This document shows positions 49,643 through 59,525 of a stretch of DNA of 64,000 nt, one piece after another. Origin of the DNA: an uncultured Bacilli bacterium. GTDB lineage: Bacteria > Bacillota_I > Bacilli_A > RF39 > UBA660. Under the pieces are notes generated by a model, which saw only the letters and a list, made by a program, of their open reading frames with translations, had not been told where the DNA came from and made no database searches. Where the stretch lies: contig CANRKG010000006.1 in the NCBI GenBank assembly GCA_947631155.1, forward strand, positions 1 to 64,000. Direction: 5' to 3'. Numbering within the stretch: the stretch's first letter is position 1; every line of letters starts with the position of its first letter. Position numbers and translations under genes: made by a program.

Positions 49643-49662
49643 AAGAAAGCTTAGTTTCTTAT
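49643..49662 (-). terminator. Terminator hairpin after Rpn-family ORF
   Basis: AAGAAA-GCTTAG-TTTCTT with minus-strand T-run. Confidence 0.5.
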
Positions 49663-49664
49663 TT

Positions 49665-50531
49665 TTATAGTTTTTCTATCTCTTTTAGATCTATCCCTGT
49701 TAATTGTGATATTTCTTCTATGGAATAATTTTTCTTTTTCATTTCTTGTGCTATTTCTTTATTTCTAGTAGCAATTCCTTCTATTTTTCCTTCGTTTCTT
49801 CCTTCTGTTTTTCCAAGATTAATTCCATATTTAACTCCATCTTCATAGCCTTCACTTCTAATGGAGTTTTCAATCTTTCTATTATCTTCTTCAGCACTCA
49901 TATATTCTCTAAATTCTGGTTCTTCATTTACTCTTTCTATCTCACTCATATACTTTGATACCACCTTATCTTTGATAGATAGTTTTCTTAATTCCTTTAA
50001 TCCTAAATCTAGCATTAATAAATATTTATTTTTTTCTATCTCTTCTTGGTTCTTATTGTACCAAAAACTTTTATATTTTTCCATATTTATTTCATAGATT
50101 ATTAAGTTCTTGACATACTTATTTCCTTTATCATCTTGAACTAAATATTTCCTGATATATTCTTCATTTTTAATATCATAACTCATGTTGATTTGAATTA
50201 TTAATGTTTTCTCATTATACTCTTCTCCTACTAAGATATGGTGAGAATAGATATCACATATATAAGCCATATTTCTACTATTTAAATATTTAGGATTTTC
50301 AGTATTTACTTCTACTTGAATCTTTCCTATATCTGTTTCTAAATATAAATCCAGATGTTTTCTTTTTACCTTAATATTATCTACATTTCTTTCTAGATTT
50401 AGAAATCTTATTTTGTCTATTTTTACTTTTAAGATTGTTTCTAAGACCTTTTCTAAAATATCTTTATTTTCTTCTTTCATAAAGACTTCTTTAAAGGCTC
50501 TATCATATTTACATGTATAAAACTTTTCCAT
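49665..50531 (-). mobile_element. Rpn family (PD-(D/E)XK) nuclease / putative transposase
   Basis: YDRAFKEVFMKEENKDILEKVLETIL, HLDLYLETDIGKIQVEVNTE, Gly-rich GKTEGRNEGKIEGIA tail typical of the family. Confidence 0.85.
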
Positions 50532-50538
50532 TAAAATT

Positions 50539-50571
50539 CCTCCTTACTCTATTATTCGTAAGTAAGAGGAG
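50539..50571 (-). promoter_or_regulatory. Hairpin enclosing the RBS of the Rpn-family ORF
   Basis: Minus strand CTCCTCTTACT ... AGTAAGGAGG immediately upstream of the ATG. Confidence 0.6.
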
Positions 50572-50617
50572 TTTTCCTTATGTTTTTTCTAAAAATAAAA
50601 AAGCACTATTTAAGCGC

Positions 50618-51595
50618 TTAGTCTAATTTTTTCTGCAACTCTTTTAGGGTTACTAAGAATTGATTCGTCTTTTTTATTTCTTCATCTAACTTATCATAAT
50701 TAGCAGTATTTTCTAACTCTAGGCTTGTTTCACTATTATTTTCTTCAATACCAAAAATTGGTGATATAATTGGACTACTTTTAAATACAATATCTTCACG
50801 GTAAGCTTTGTTATTTTTATCGATAGTAGAGATGTCATCTAACTTAACAGATGCACTTTGAACAGTAGTATTTTTTTCTACTGGTTCTTCTATTTCTTTA
50901 TTTAAATCAATAATGTCTAATTTAATACTATTCATTCGTTGTTCTAAATCATCTAAACTAATAGGTTCATTACCTTCATCTTTATATTGTGTTTCTTCAT
51001 TCTTTTGATATAAAATTTCACTCTTTCTCATTAACTCATCTAAACTAATAATAGCATTTTCTTCTTGTTCAGCTTCAAACTTTGTTAAATCAATATTTTT
51101 AGGTTCAGATTCTTGTTCTTGTTTGATTAATTCTTCTGTAACTTTTCTTAACTCTGCTTTAGCTTCTTCTTTATCTGGTTCGGGATTAGTATATTGTAAT
51201 TGTTCAACTTCTTCCTTAACTTCATTATAAATAGATTCAATGCTATCTTTTTGATTAGATTGTATAGCCTCAGTTTGTTCAAATTCTTCAATTGGAATCA
51301 CTAATGGCTTTTCTTCTACAGTTTGACTGTTATCCACTTTAGGAGTATTAGTATCTTCAATAGCAGTAGTTTCTAAACCCTGATCTACTAATACCGCATC
51401 AGGAGTAGAAAGCGCTTCTTGTTCTTGTGTCTTTTCTACAATTTTATTAATTAACTTAACATTATTCTTTTGTCTAATTTTATAATAACTCTTCTCAATT
51501 AAAAAAACGATTAAAGCTAAAATAGCTGAAGTAAAAATAATTACTCCCACTATCATTACCTCCTCTGATGATATAAATTCTAATAAATTATTCAT
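50618..51595 (-). CDS. Hypothetical single-TM protein with acidic coiled-coil cytoplasmic region
   Basis: N-terminal TM, Glu-rich body, recurring ISLDEL/ISLDDL segments. Confidence 0.7.
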   Translation of the reverse strand: MNNLLEFISSEEVMIVGVIIFTSAILALIVFLIEKSYYKIRQKNNVKLINKIVEKTQEQEALSTPDAVLVDQGLETTAIEDTNTPKVDNSQTVEEKPLVIPIEEFEQTEAIQSNQKDSIESIYNEVKEEVEQLQYTNPEPDKEEAKAELRKVTEELIKQEQESEPKNIDLTKFEAEQEENAIISLDELMRKSEILYQKNEETQYKDEGNEPISLDDLEQRMNSIKLDIIDLNKEIEEPVEKNTTVQSASVKLDDISTIDKNNKAYREDIVFKSSPIISPIFGIEENNSETSLELENTANYDKLDEEIKKTNQFLVTLKELQKKLD

Positions 51596-51759
51596 TGAGC
51601 ATTCACCTCTATTTTACAGTTTAGCATATACTTTTTAGTATTAAAACGATTTACGTAAATTATTTTAGTGTTGACAATTAATTTACACATAACTCATCAT
51701 TAGTAGATTTGACTATCTTCAACTATTCGTTATAGTTATCATAACATAAAAATATTATT

Positions 51760-53094
51760 TTGAGTATATTTTTTTCTACAAATTCATACTTTTTTACTAT
51801 GAAAGAAAAATTTATATTATCCACAATAATTCTTTTAATTGGTGGATTCCTAACTAAAATTCTTGGTATGATTATAAAAATCGTTATGACAAGACTAATG
51901 GGTACAGAAGGAATTGGGCTTTACATGATGATTTTACCTACATTTTCTCTATTTATTGCGTTAGCTCAAGCTGGCTTTCCCGTTGCTATATCTAAATTAG
52001 TAGCAGAAGATAATAAAAATAATAAACGTCTAGTCTTTTCTTTAATCCCCCTATCACTTCTAATAAATGTTGTTTTAATGATTGTTATTATCATTATTGC
52101 CCCCTTTCTTTCTACAAATTTACTTCACGATAAAAGATGCTTATATGGAATTTTAGCTATTAGTGTTGTTATCCCATTAACTTCTCTATCTAGTATTTGT
52201 AGAAGTTATTTCTTCGGTAAAGAAAAAATGTTACCTCATATAATCAGTAATCTTTCTGAAGACATAATACGATTAATCCTAATTATAATTGGTGTTCCTT
52301 TTGTAATCCAAAAAGGCTTAGATTATGCAGTTTGTTATGTTATTTTAACTAATATTATTAGTGAACTTACTTCTATTTTAATCTTGTTTTTCTTTATACC
52401 CAAAAATGCAAAAATTACTAAACAAGATTTAATACCTAGTAAAGTCTATATTAAAGATTCTTTAAATATATCAATTCCTAACACAGCTGGTAGATTAATT
52501 GGATCAATTGGCTATTTTTTAGAACCAATTGTTTTAACATCATCACTTCTATATGTTGGATATAGTAATAAGTTTATTGTTAATGAATATGGAATTATCT
52601 CTGGATATGTTTTACCAATATTACTGTTACCATCATTTTTTACTTTAGCTATATCACAAGCTTTATTACCAGTTGTATCTAATCTCTATTCTAAAAATGA
52701 TATTAAATCAACTAAAAGAAAAATAAAACAAGGAATATTTTTTTCCTTGTTAATTGGCATACCTGTAACTGTATTATTAATGGTATATCCAGAACTGTTA
52801 TTAAAGTTAATTTATAATACAACTGAAGGGGTAAAATATATTAAGTTTTTAGCTCCATTCTGTCTTTTACAATATATTCAAGCCCCATTATCATTTAGTT
52901 TAGATGCTATGGGAAGAAGTACCGATAATATGAAAGCTACACTGTATGGCACAATCTCTAGAACTTCTCTTTTATTTCTGTTATCATTTTTAAAAATAGG
53001 AATATGGTCATTAATTATCTCCACTAGTATTAATATTATAATTGTAACTAGTTATAATTTTTTCAAAGTTAAGAAATGTCTCGAAATATCTTAA
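51760..53094 (+). CDS. MATE/MVF-fold flippase, SpoVB-like
   Basis: GGFLTKILGMIIKIVMTRLMGTEGIGLYMMILPTFSLFIALAQAGFPVAISKLVAE; start codon uncertain (51760 or 51799). Confidence 0.92.
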   Translation: MSIFFSTNSYFFTMKEKFILSTIILLIGGFLTKILGMIIKIVMTRLMGTEGIGLYMMILPTFSLFIALAQAGFPVAISKLVAEDNKNNKRLVFSLIPLSLLINVVLMIVIIIIAPFLSTNLLHDKRCLYGILAISVVIPLTSLSSICRSYFFGKEKMLPHIISNLSEDIIRLILIIIGVPFVIQKGLDYAVCYVILTNIISELTSILILFFFIPKNAKITKQDLIPSKVYIKDSLNISIPNTAGRLIGSIGYFLEPIVLTSSLLYVGYSNKFIVNEYGIISGYVLPILLLPSFFTLAISQALLPVVSNLYSKNDIKSTKRKIKQGIFFSLLIGIPVTVLLMVYPELLLKLIYNTTEGVKYIKFLAPFCLLQYIQAPLSFSLDAMGRSTDNMKATLYGTISRTSLLFLLSFLKIGIWSLIISTSINIIIVTSYNFFKVKKCLEIS

Positions 53095-53678
53095 CGGTAA
53101 ACGTTTGGCTCAGGAGAATTATCTGTCTTTTTCTTTGAAGCTGGATTATTATCTCGATCCCAATAATAAAGTCCTAAATTAGAGTCACACTGCTTTTGTG
53201 GACTATTTTTAGTTAAACTCGACATGTTATCATTAAATAAGTTATCACTATCAGTCTCGGCAATACCTAGTGTGGTACCGCCTTTATTTTCAGCTAATTG
53301 GACCTTATATTTAATTTTATCATCAGTTTTAACAACTTGAACATACGAAATATAACGATCGTATACTCCTCCATTTGGAGGTTCATTTAATTCTTTAGTC
53401 TTATCCAAATAATCTAAATAAAAACAAATTGTATTTCCATTATTACTGGGTTTTAAATTAGGATTAGATCTTATCTTATATTCTGCTAAAGTAACTAATT
53501 TTTTAGCATCTTCAATGTAAGTTTTATTCTTATCTCTTTGTACAACACCAATTACATTAGGTACAGCTAAAAGCATTAAAACTGCTAAAACTGATAAAAC
53601 TGCTAATAACTCGACTAAAGTAAAACCTTTATTATTCATCATACTATCACCTATATTGATTATATCATATGTTTTCAA
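53091..53678 (-). CDS. Type IV pilin-like prepilin
   Basis: NNKGFTLVELLAVLSVLAVLMLLAVPNVIGVV. Confidence 0.85.
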   Translation of the reverse strand: MKTYDIINIGDSMMNNKGFTLVELLAVLSVLAVLMLLAVPNVIGVVQRDKNKTYIEDAKKLVTLAEYKIRSNPNLKPSNNGNTICFYLDYLDKTKELNEPPNGGVYDRYISYVQVVKTDDKIKYKVQLAENKGGTTLGIAETDSDNLFNDNMSSLTKNSPQKQCDSNLGLYYWDRDNNPASKKKTDNSPEPNVYR

Positions 53679-54853
53679 TTATTTATTATTTTTTTCAGAT
53701 TTTTTATTTCTTTCATTGTAACTTCTGTTTGATTTAAAGTATTAAAAAGATAATCATATCTGAAAATAGCAAATCCATTATAACTTTTTATATTTCTACT
53801 AGTTAGTACTTGTTTCATTATAATATTATCATTTTCTAACCATTCATTTTCTCCACTCTTAGCATATTTATCTATATTACCAGTTTTATAAAGCGCTAGA
53901 GCTGGAATTATTTTCACATTACTTTTTTTAACTAAATCATTCCACTTATTTAAAACTTCATAAAAAGGTTGTGACTCATTAAAAAAGCCATAATAGATTT
54001 GTGGAATTAAATAATCGACATAAGCATCACTTTTAGCCCATTCATAAACATCTGCGAAATTAGAACTATAATTATTTTGAATATTTCCCTCTGGAGAAAT
54101 ACTAAAGATAATATTTTTTTCTTTAGTAATGGTATGAACTTTTTTTACTAAATTATCAACCATTAATAAATGGAATTGATCTAACGATATATGTTCATGA
54201 TTTTTTAGATACTCATAATAATTTTCAATATCGATATTAGAATCTGGATAAAAATAATCATCAAAATGAATTCCATCAATTTTATAATTATTTACTAACT
54301 CTTTAATACCATCTACTATTAATGTTTGAACTTCAGATTCAGCAGGATTATAATATATTCCTTTTTCACAAATTTTTACTTTAGAAGTATTTAACCATTC
54401 ATAAGCTTTATTTTTTTTACTTATAGTAGTAACATCTTTAGTATTTCTAATTCGATAAGGGTTAATCCAAGCATGAACTTCAATTGATTTAGAATGAGCT
54501 TTATCAATAAAATATTGCAAAATATCATAACCTGGATTTTCTCCTTCATTAGCAGATACACAACTACTCCATGGATATATTTTTGAATTATATATAGCAT
54601 CAGAAAAACTTCTAACTTGTAAAATTAGCATATTAAAATTAAAATCTACTATATTATCAATAATTTTATCAATATTTTCCTTACTTTCTTTAATATTCTT
54701 ATTTTTTATATATTCTTGTAATTCAATATAACTTAAAAAAACCGCCCTTTTTTCTTGTTTAAATTCTTTTTTATTATGATTAGTCTGGATTGGTTTTGCT
54801 ATTATAACTAATACTAAAAAAAATATTATCACTAGCAACAAATATTTTTTCAT
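53675..54853 (-). CDS. Glycoside hydrolase-like (GHL10/DUF187 family) secreted protein
   Basis: RAVFLSYIELQEY, NMLILQVRSFSDAIYNSKIYPWS, VHAWINPYRI, DGIHFDDYFYP. Confidence 0.92.
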   Translation of the reverse strand: MKKYLLLVIIFFLVLVIIAKPIQTNHNKKEFKQEKRAVFLSYIELQEYIKNKNIKESKENIDKIIDNIVDFNFNMLILQVRSFSDAIYNSKIYPWSSCVSANEGENPGYDILQYFIDKAHSKSIEVHAWINPYRIRNTKDVTTISKKNKAYEWLNTSKVKICEKGIYYNPAESEVQTLIVDGIKELVNNYKIDGIHFDDYFYPDSNIDIENYYEYLKNHEHISLDQFHLLMVDNLVKKVHTITKEKNIIFSISPEGNIQNNYSSNFADVYEWAKSDAYVDYLIPQIYYGFFNESQPFYEVLNKWNDLVKKSNVKIIPALALYKTGNIDKYAKSGENEWLENDNIIMKQVLTSRNIKSYNGFAIFRYDYLFNTLNQTEVTMKEIKNLKKIINN

Positions 54854-54899
54854 AAATATCACCTCTATAAGTGTAACTTATAGATAATAAGAAAATTGT

Positions 54900-55541
54900 C
54901 TATTTTAGAACTTTTTCATTTTTTATAATGAATAAATCTTTCTGTTTATAAAAAGCATAAAATATATCTTCTATTTTAGTATGATGTTCTTCTAAAACTT
55001 GATCTAACCATTCTCTATCTTTATTAATTTGAATTAACGTTTCTTCTTGTAATTTACCATCTAAAATTACTGGTAGCGGATAATTTCTATCTTTATCTTT
55101 AATAAAAGTAGATAATTTTCCACTTGTTTCTAATATTGCATAGTCTACTTCTTCAATACTTTTAATACTTTTTTCACGAAGTTGAGTTAATAAGTCATCT
55201 AAATTATATCTTTGTCTTAACATTTCTTTAAAATTAACTTTCCCTCTATTTATAATAACCGATGGTTCTCCTTCTATTTTTTCTCGGGTTTTAGGACTCT
55301 TTAAAGATACTTTCGCAATTAAAATTTGCACTAAAACCAAGGCTATAATAGGAACAACTGTAATTAGTATATTCGATTTATATTTATCAATAGCCATTGC
55401 GGCTAGTTCAGCAATTAATATGGATACAATTAAATCCATTATCGAAAGTTCTCCCACTTCTCTTTTTCCCATAAATCTATATACTAGTGCAATTATAATA
55501 TAAAATAATAAAGTTCGCATTAAAACAATCCAAATCTCCAT
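54900..55541 (-). CDS. DUF421 (YetF-like) membrane protein
   Basis: YRFMGKREVGELSIMDLIVSILIAELAAMAI, GEPSVIINRGKVNFKEMLRQRYNLDDLLTQLREK. Confidence 0.93.
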   Translation of the reverse strand: MEIWIVLMRTLLFYIIIALVYRFMGKREVGELSIMDLIVSILIAELAAMAIDKYKSNILITVVPIIALVLVQILIAKVSLKSPKTREKIEGEPSVIINRGKVNFKEMLRQRYNLDDLLTQLREKSIKSIEEVDYAILETSGKLSTFIKDKDRNYPLPVILDGKLQEETLIQINKDREWLDQVLEEHHTKIEDIFYAFYKQKDLFIIKNEKVLK

Positions 55542-55616
55542 AGTATCACCTCACTTTTATTATGATATATGACATATATTTTTATTCATTATCATAAGTT
55601 TTATTGGAGGTTAATC

Positions 55617-55982
55617 ATGAAAAAACTGGAAACTTATCTTAAAAATTTAATAATATCTTTAGTTAGTATTTTTCTATCTTTATTAATTATTTCTACACTT
55701 TATTATTTCGACTTATTAAGTAATAATGTTGTTAACTATTTACGACCATTGATTATTATGTTAAATATTTTTATAGGTAGCTATATTGTAGGTAAAAAAG
55801 CCGAAAAAAAAGGTTATTTAGAAGGTCTAAAATATGGCAGTCTTATCCTAGGTTCATTTTTACTAATTGCCTTATTTTTCTTTAGAAATTTCTTAAGACT
55901 AAGATTTATTCTATATGATATTATTCTTTTAGCTATAGCTGTTTTAGGAAGTATGATTGGTATTAATAGAAAGAAAAACTAA
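55617..55982 (+). CDS. TIGR04086-like membrane protein
   Basis: Multi-TM small protein; start trimmed to Met after TTGGAGG RBS. Confidence 0.7.
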   Translation: MKKLETYLKNLIISLVSIFLSLLIISTLYYFDLLSNNVVNYLRPLIIMLNIFIGSYIVGKKAEKKGYLEGLKYGSLILGSFLLIALFFFRNFLRLRFILYDIILLAIAVLGSMIGINRKKN

Positions 55983-56021
55983 ATTATATATTAAGGAATT
56001 AAACTTAATAATTCTTTATTC

Positions 56022-56060
56022 AAACAAAAAGATAATACTAACAAATAGTATTATCGCTTT
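56022..56060. terminator. Strong hairpin, probable bidirectional terminator
   Basis: GATAATACTA-ACAAA-TAGTATTATC perfect arms, extended by AACAAAA / TTTTGTT. Confidence 0.7.
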
Positions 56061-56319
56061 TGTTACTTGTAAGTAAAAACAGAAAGTAAATATCAATTTA
56101 GTTTTGCTTAATTTTTAGCAAAATCTCTTTTGCGTGTCATAATTTATTTATCATCGAAATTCTTAAAGTTATTGAATAATAGTCTAAAAGTTCTATGTCC
56201 CTTTTTTTATTATATATGTTATAATCATAATATAACAATTAAAAATAGATAGAATAGATCTTAGTTAAAATTATAAATAATTTTAACTTACAAATGCATT
56301 ATCCAAGGAGTAATATTTT

Positions 56320-57711
56320 ATGAAAATGAAAAATAAAAAAAATTATATTTACTTTATAATACTAATTATCTTTATAATTTTATCTTTGTTTATTGGATAT
56401 CATCATGAACCATGGGCTGATGAAACACAGGCATGGCTTGTTGCAAGAGATACAACTATACAATCTTTATTCTTTAAATATTTACATTCTGAAGGACATC
56501 CTGCTTTATGGTATATTATTTTAAAATGTTTTATATATCTTGGATTACCCTATAAATATATTTATATAATACCAATTATTTTTTCTGCAATAGGGGTTTC
56601 TATTTTTCTTTTTAAATCTAAGTTTCCATTATTTATAAAAGTACTATTTCCTTTTACCTATTTTATCTTTTATCAATATACTATAATTGCCCGTAATTAT
56701 TGCTTACTACTCCCTATAATAGCATTACTTGCTTCTATTTGGGATAAAAGACATACTAAATGTTTTCTTTTTACTTTAACTTTAATACTTTTAATGAGTA
56801 CAACAGCATATACATATGTTTTTGCAGGCATAATATATCTATCATATATATACGAATTTAAAAATAACCAAGATATTACAAATAAAAAAGAACATATAAT
56901 ATCAATATTTATTTTAACAATATCCTTTATTATAACTTTATTATATGTATATCCAATACCATCAAATACTTTTAACCCTACAGGTTTACCCTACTTTATA
57001 TCAGATTCCTTATTTACTACTATAAAAACTAATAAAATTATTAAAATAATTCTTAGTATAATTATATATATCTATATAGTATTATCTTATAAAAAAACTA
57101 ATAAACCAAATAATTTAATACAACTAATATTATTTATATTTCCGATTATTTCTTTTTTTATCTTAAAATATTATAATCTATGGCATCTAGGAATAATACT
57201 TTTAATATTAATTTTTTGTTTTTGGATTCACAAAATGGAAAACAATAAGTCAATTATAATACTATTACTTTTTACTTTTTCTATCCAAATATATTACTCA
57301 ATATCTGCTTCTTTTTATGATTATAAAAACATTTATTCTCCTGCTAAAGAAGTTGCTACTTTTTTAAAAAAATATAAAACAAAAAAAATATATGGATTAA
57401 CTTTTAATGAAAATGCAATTAATCCATATTTCTCTAAAAATATTTTTATTAATTGGGATAATGGAGCATTCTTTTATTGGAACACTAAAAATAAATTTTA
57501 TGAAAATATAATTTCTGAACAAGATATGTTAAATAAAAAATTAGATATAGTTGTAGTATCATCGTTTTACAGAAAATTGAATGATGAAATTTTGAAAGAA
57601 AAATATAATATTTATGAATTTAATGGTTACTCTTATTTTGAAAATTTTAAATATGAAAATCAAACTATAAAAGTATACATCTTAAAAACTATAGATAAAA
57701 AAGATAAGTAA
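56320..57711 (+). CDS. Polytopic membrane protein, GT-C/PMT-like glycosyltransferase candidate
   Basis: HHEPWADETQAWLVARD, SEGHPALWYIILK, many TM helices. Confidence 0.65.
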   Translation: MKMKNKKNYIYFIILIIFIILSLFIGYHHEPWADETQAWLVARDTTIQSLFFKYLHSEGHPALWYIILKCFIYLGLPYKYIYIIPIIFSAIGVSIFLFKSKFPLFIKVLFPFTYFIFYQYTIIARNYCLLLPIIALLASIWDKRHTKCFLFTLTLILLMSTTAYTYVFAGIIYLSYIYEFKNNQDITNKKEHIISIFILTISFIITLLYVYPIPSNTFNPTGLPYFISDSLFTTIKTNKIIKIILSIIIYIYIVLSYKKTNKPNNLIQLILFIFPIISFFILKYYNLWHLGIILLILIFCFWIHKMENNKSIIILLLFTFSIQIYYSISASFYDYKNIYSPAKEVATFLKKYKTKKIYGLTFNENAINPYFSKNIFINWDNGAFFYWNTKNKFYENIISEQDMLNKKLDIVVVSSFYRKLNDEILKEKYNIYEFNGYSYFENFKYENQTIKVYILKTIDKKDK

Positions 57712-57742
57712 ATCTGAAAATTTTACTCTTTTACTAATTTAT

Positions 57743-57784
57743 AAAAAAGAATTAATTATTTTATTATATATTTAATTCTTTTTT
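57743..57784. terminator. Bidirectional AT-rich terminator
   Basis: AAAAAAGAATTAA / TTAATTCTTTTTT. Confidence 0.55.
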
Positions 57785-58432
57785 TATCATATTTATTTGT
57801 TTTTTAGTTATATATCTCTTTAATCGATAATTTTTAGGTAAAATATCTATTAAGATTAATCTAGATGCTAACTCTTTTTTAAAATATTCAATAAATAAGG
57901 AATCCTTATTTTTTCTAAGTATAGGTCCAAAAAAATAATCTGATTTCAAATATCTTTTCTTCCCACGAACAAACTTAATTGCTTGATAAATTATTTTGCC
58001 ATCCTTAACTAATTTTTCATCTTGAATATAAAAACCAATATGATTAAAAAATCTTCGAATATCTTCTTGGTAATTATTTGGAGAAACAATTATCGTCTTT
58101 ACATTTTTAATTGTAGATAATTTATATTTAAACATACCAATAATTGTTCTACCACCGATACCTGAAATAATAATAGTATCAATATCATTTGTATAAGTTT
58201 CTAAACCATCACCTAATCTTGTCTCTATTTTATCTTCCAGATGATAGCGTTTAATATTTTCTTTTGCACAATTTAGAGGTCCTATGGCAATATCAGCAGC
58301 AACTATTTTCTTTACAACTTTATTCTCAACTAGATAAATATCTAAAAGAGCGTGGTCACATCCTATATCTAAACAGAAAGAATTAGTATCAACTAATTCT
58401 CCTACTGTTTTTAAGCGTTTATTAATTTTCAT
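57764..58432 (-). CDS. trmK: tRNA (adenine-N1)-methyltransferase TrmK
   Basis: CLDIGCDHALLDIYLVEN, ISGIGGRTIIGMF, directly downstream of rpoD. Confidence 0.93.
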   Translation of the reverse strand: MKINKRLKTVGELVDTNSFCLDIGCDHALLDIYLVENKVVKKIVAADIAIGPLNCAKENIKRYHLEDKIETRLGDGLETYTNDIDTIIISGIGGRTIIGMFKYKLSTIKNVKTIIVSPNNYQEDIRRFFNHIGFYIQDEKLVKDGKIIYQAIKFVRGKKRYLKSDYFFGPILRKNKDSLFIEYFKKELASRLILIDILPKNYRLKRYITKKQINMIKKELNI

Positions 58433-59523
58433 TAGTCTGTTAAAAAGTCCTTTAATTTTCTACTACGAGATGGATGTCTTAATTTACGAAGAGCTTTAGC
58501 TTCTATTTGTCTAATTCTTTCTCTTGTAACACCAAAGATTTGACCAACTTCTTCAAGTGTTCGACATTGTCCATCATCTAAACCAAAGCGTAATCTTAAT
58601 ACTTTTTCTTCACGATCAGTTAGGGTTAAAAGAACACCAGCTAATTCTTCTTTTAACATCTCTACTGTAGTATATTCCTCAGGACCTAATGCTCTCTCAT
58701 CTGGAACAAAATCTCCTAAATGCGAATCTTCTTCTTCACCAATAGGGGTCTCTAAAGAAACAGGATCTTGACTAATTTTGTATACTTCTCTAACTTTTTC
58801 AATCGTTATTCCTAATCTTTCTGCTATTTCTTCATCAGTTGGCTCACGATTTAATTCCTGCGTTAATTGACGTTGAACACGAGCTAATTTATTAATAGTT
58901 TCTACCATATGAACAGGAACACGAATAGTTCTAGCCTGATCAGCAATAGCTCTAGTTATAGCTTGTCTTATCCACCAAGTTGCATAAGTTGAAAATTTAT
59001 ATCCTTTGGTAGGATCAAATTTATCTACGGCTTTCATTAATCCAATATTTCCTTCTTGAATTAAATCTAAAAATAACATTCCACGACCAACATATCGTTT
59101 CGCAATACTTACAACCAAACGTAAATTAGATTCTGCTAATAAACGTTTAGCTTCCTCGTCTCCTTCTTCAGCACGTTTAGCATATTCAAATTCTTCATCA
59201 GAAGTAAGCAAATTAATACGACCTATTTCTTTCAAATACATTCTAACTGGGTCATTTATTTTAATATCTTTTGACATTGTTAATTCTTCAACTTGAAGAT
59301 TTTCTGTTATTTCTGCTCCACTAGCATCATCACTACCATCTTCTGATACAATATCAATTTCTGCTTCTGTTAGTGCATTGTATAATTCATCTAAAGAATC
59401 ACTATCAATTTCTAACCCCTTCAATTCATTAGCTAATTGTTCATATGTAATATAACCTTGCTTTTTACCTAATGTAATTAATTTCTTTTTTCTTTCTTCT
59501 AGTGTCTTTATTTCTCCAACCAT
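58432..59523 (-). CDS. rpoD: RNA polymerase sigma factor RpoD/SigA
   Basis: [57 protein letters not shown], region 4 [23 protein letters not shown]. Confidence 0.98.
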   Translation of the reverse strand: MVGEIKTLEERKKKLITLGKKQGYITYEQLANELKGLEIDSDSLDELYNALTEAEIDIVSEDGSDDASGAEITENLQVEELTMSKDIKINDPVRMYLKEIGRINLLTSDEEFEYAKRAEEGDEEAKRLLAESNLRLVVSIAKRYVGRGMLFLDLIQEGNIGLMKAVDKFDPTKGYKFSTYATWWIRQAITRAIADQARTIRVPVHMVETINKLARVQRQLTQELNREPTDEEIAERLGITIEKVREVYKISQDPVSLETPIGEEEDSHLGDFVPDERALGPEEYTTVEMLKEELAGVLLTLTDREEKVLRLRFGLDDGQCRTLEEVGQIFGVTRERIRQIEAKALRKLRHPSRSRKLKDFLTD

Positions 59524-59525
59524 TC

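Noticed and set aside
49746-50097. Two + strand ORFs opposite the Rpn-family gene
   Set aside because: Phe/Ser-rich antisense artefacts
51649-51660. Palindrome ATTTACGTAAAT upstream of ORF 50618..51595, near a TTGACA
   Set aside because: Short palindrome in very AT-rich DNA, no matching -10 at proper spacing from the TTGACA and no second copy noticed
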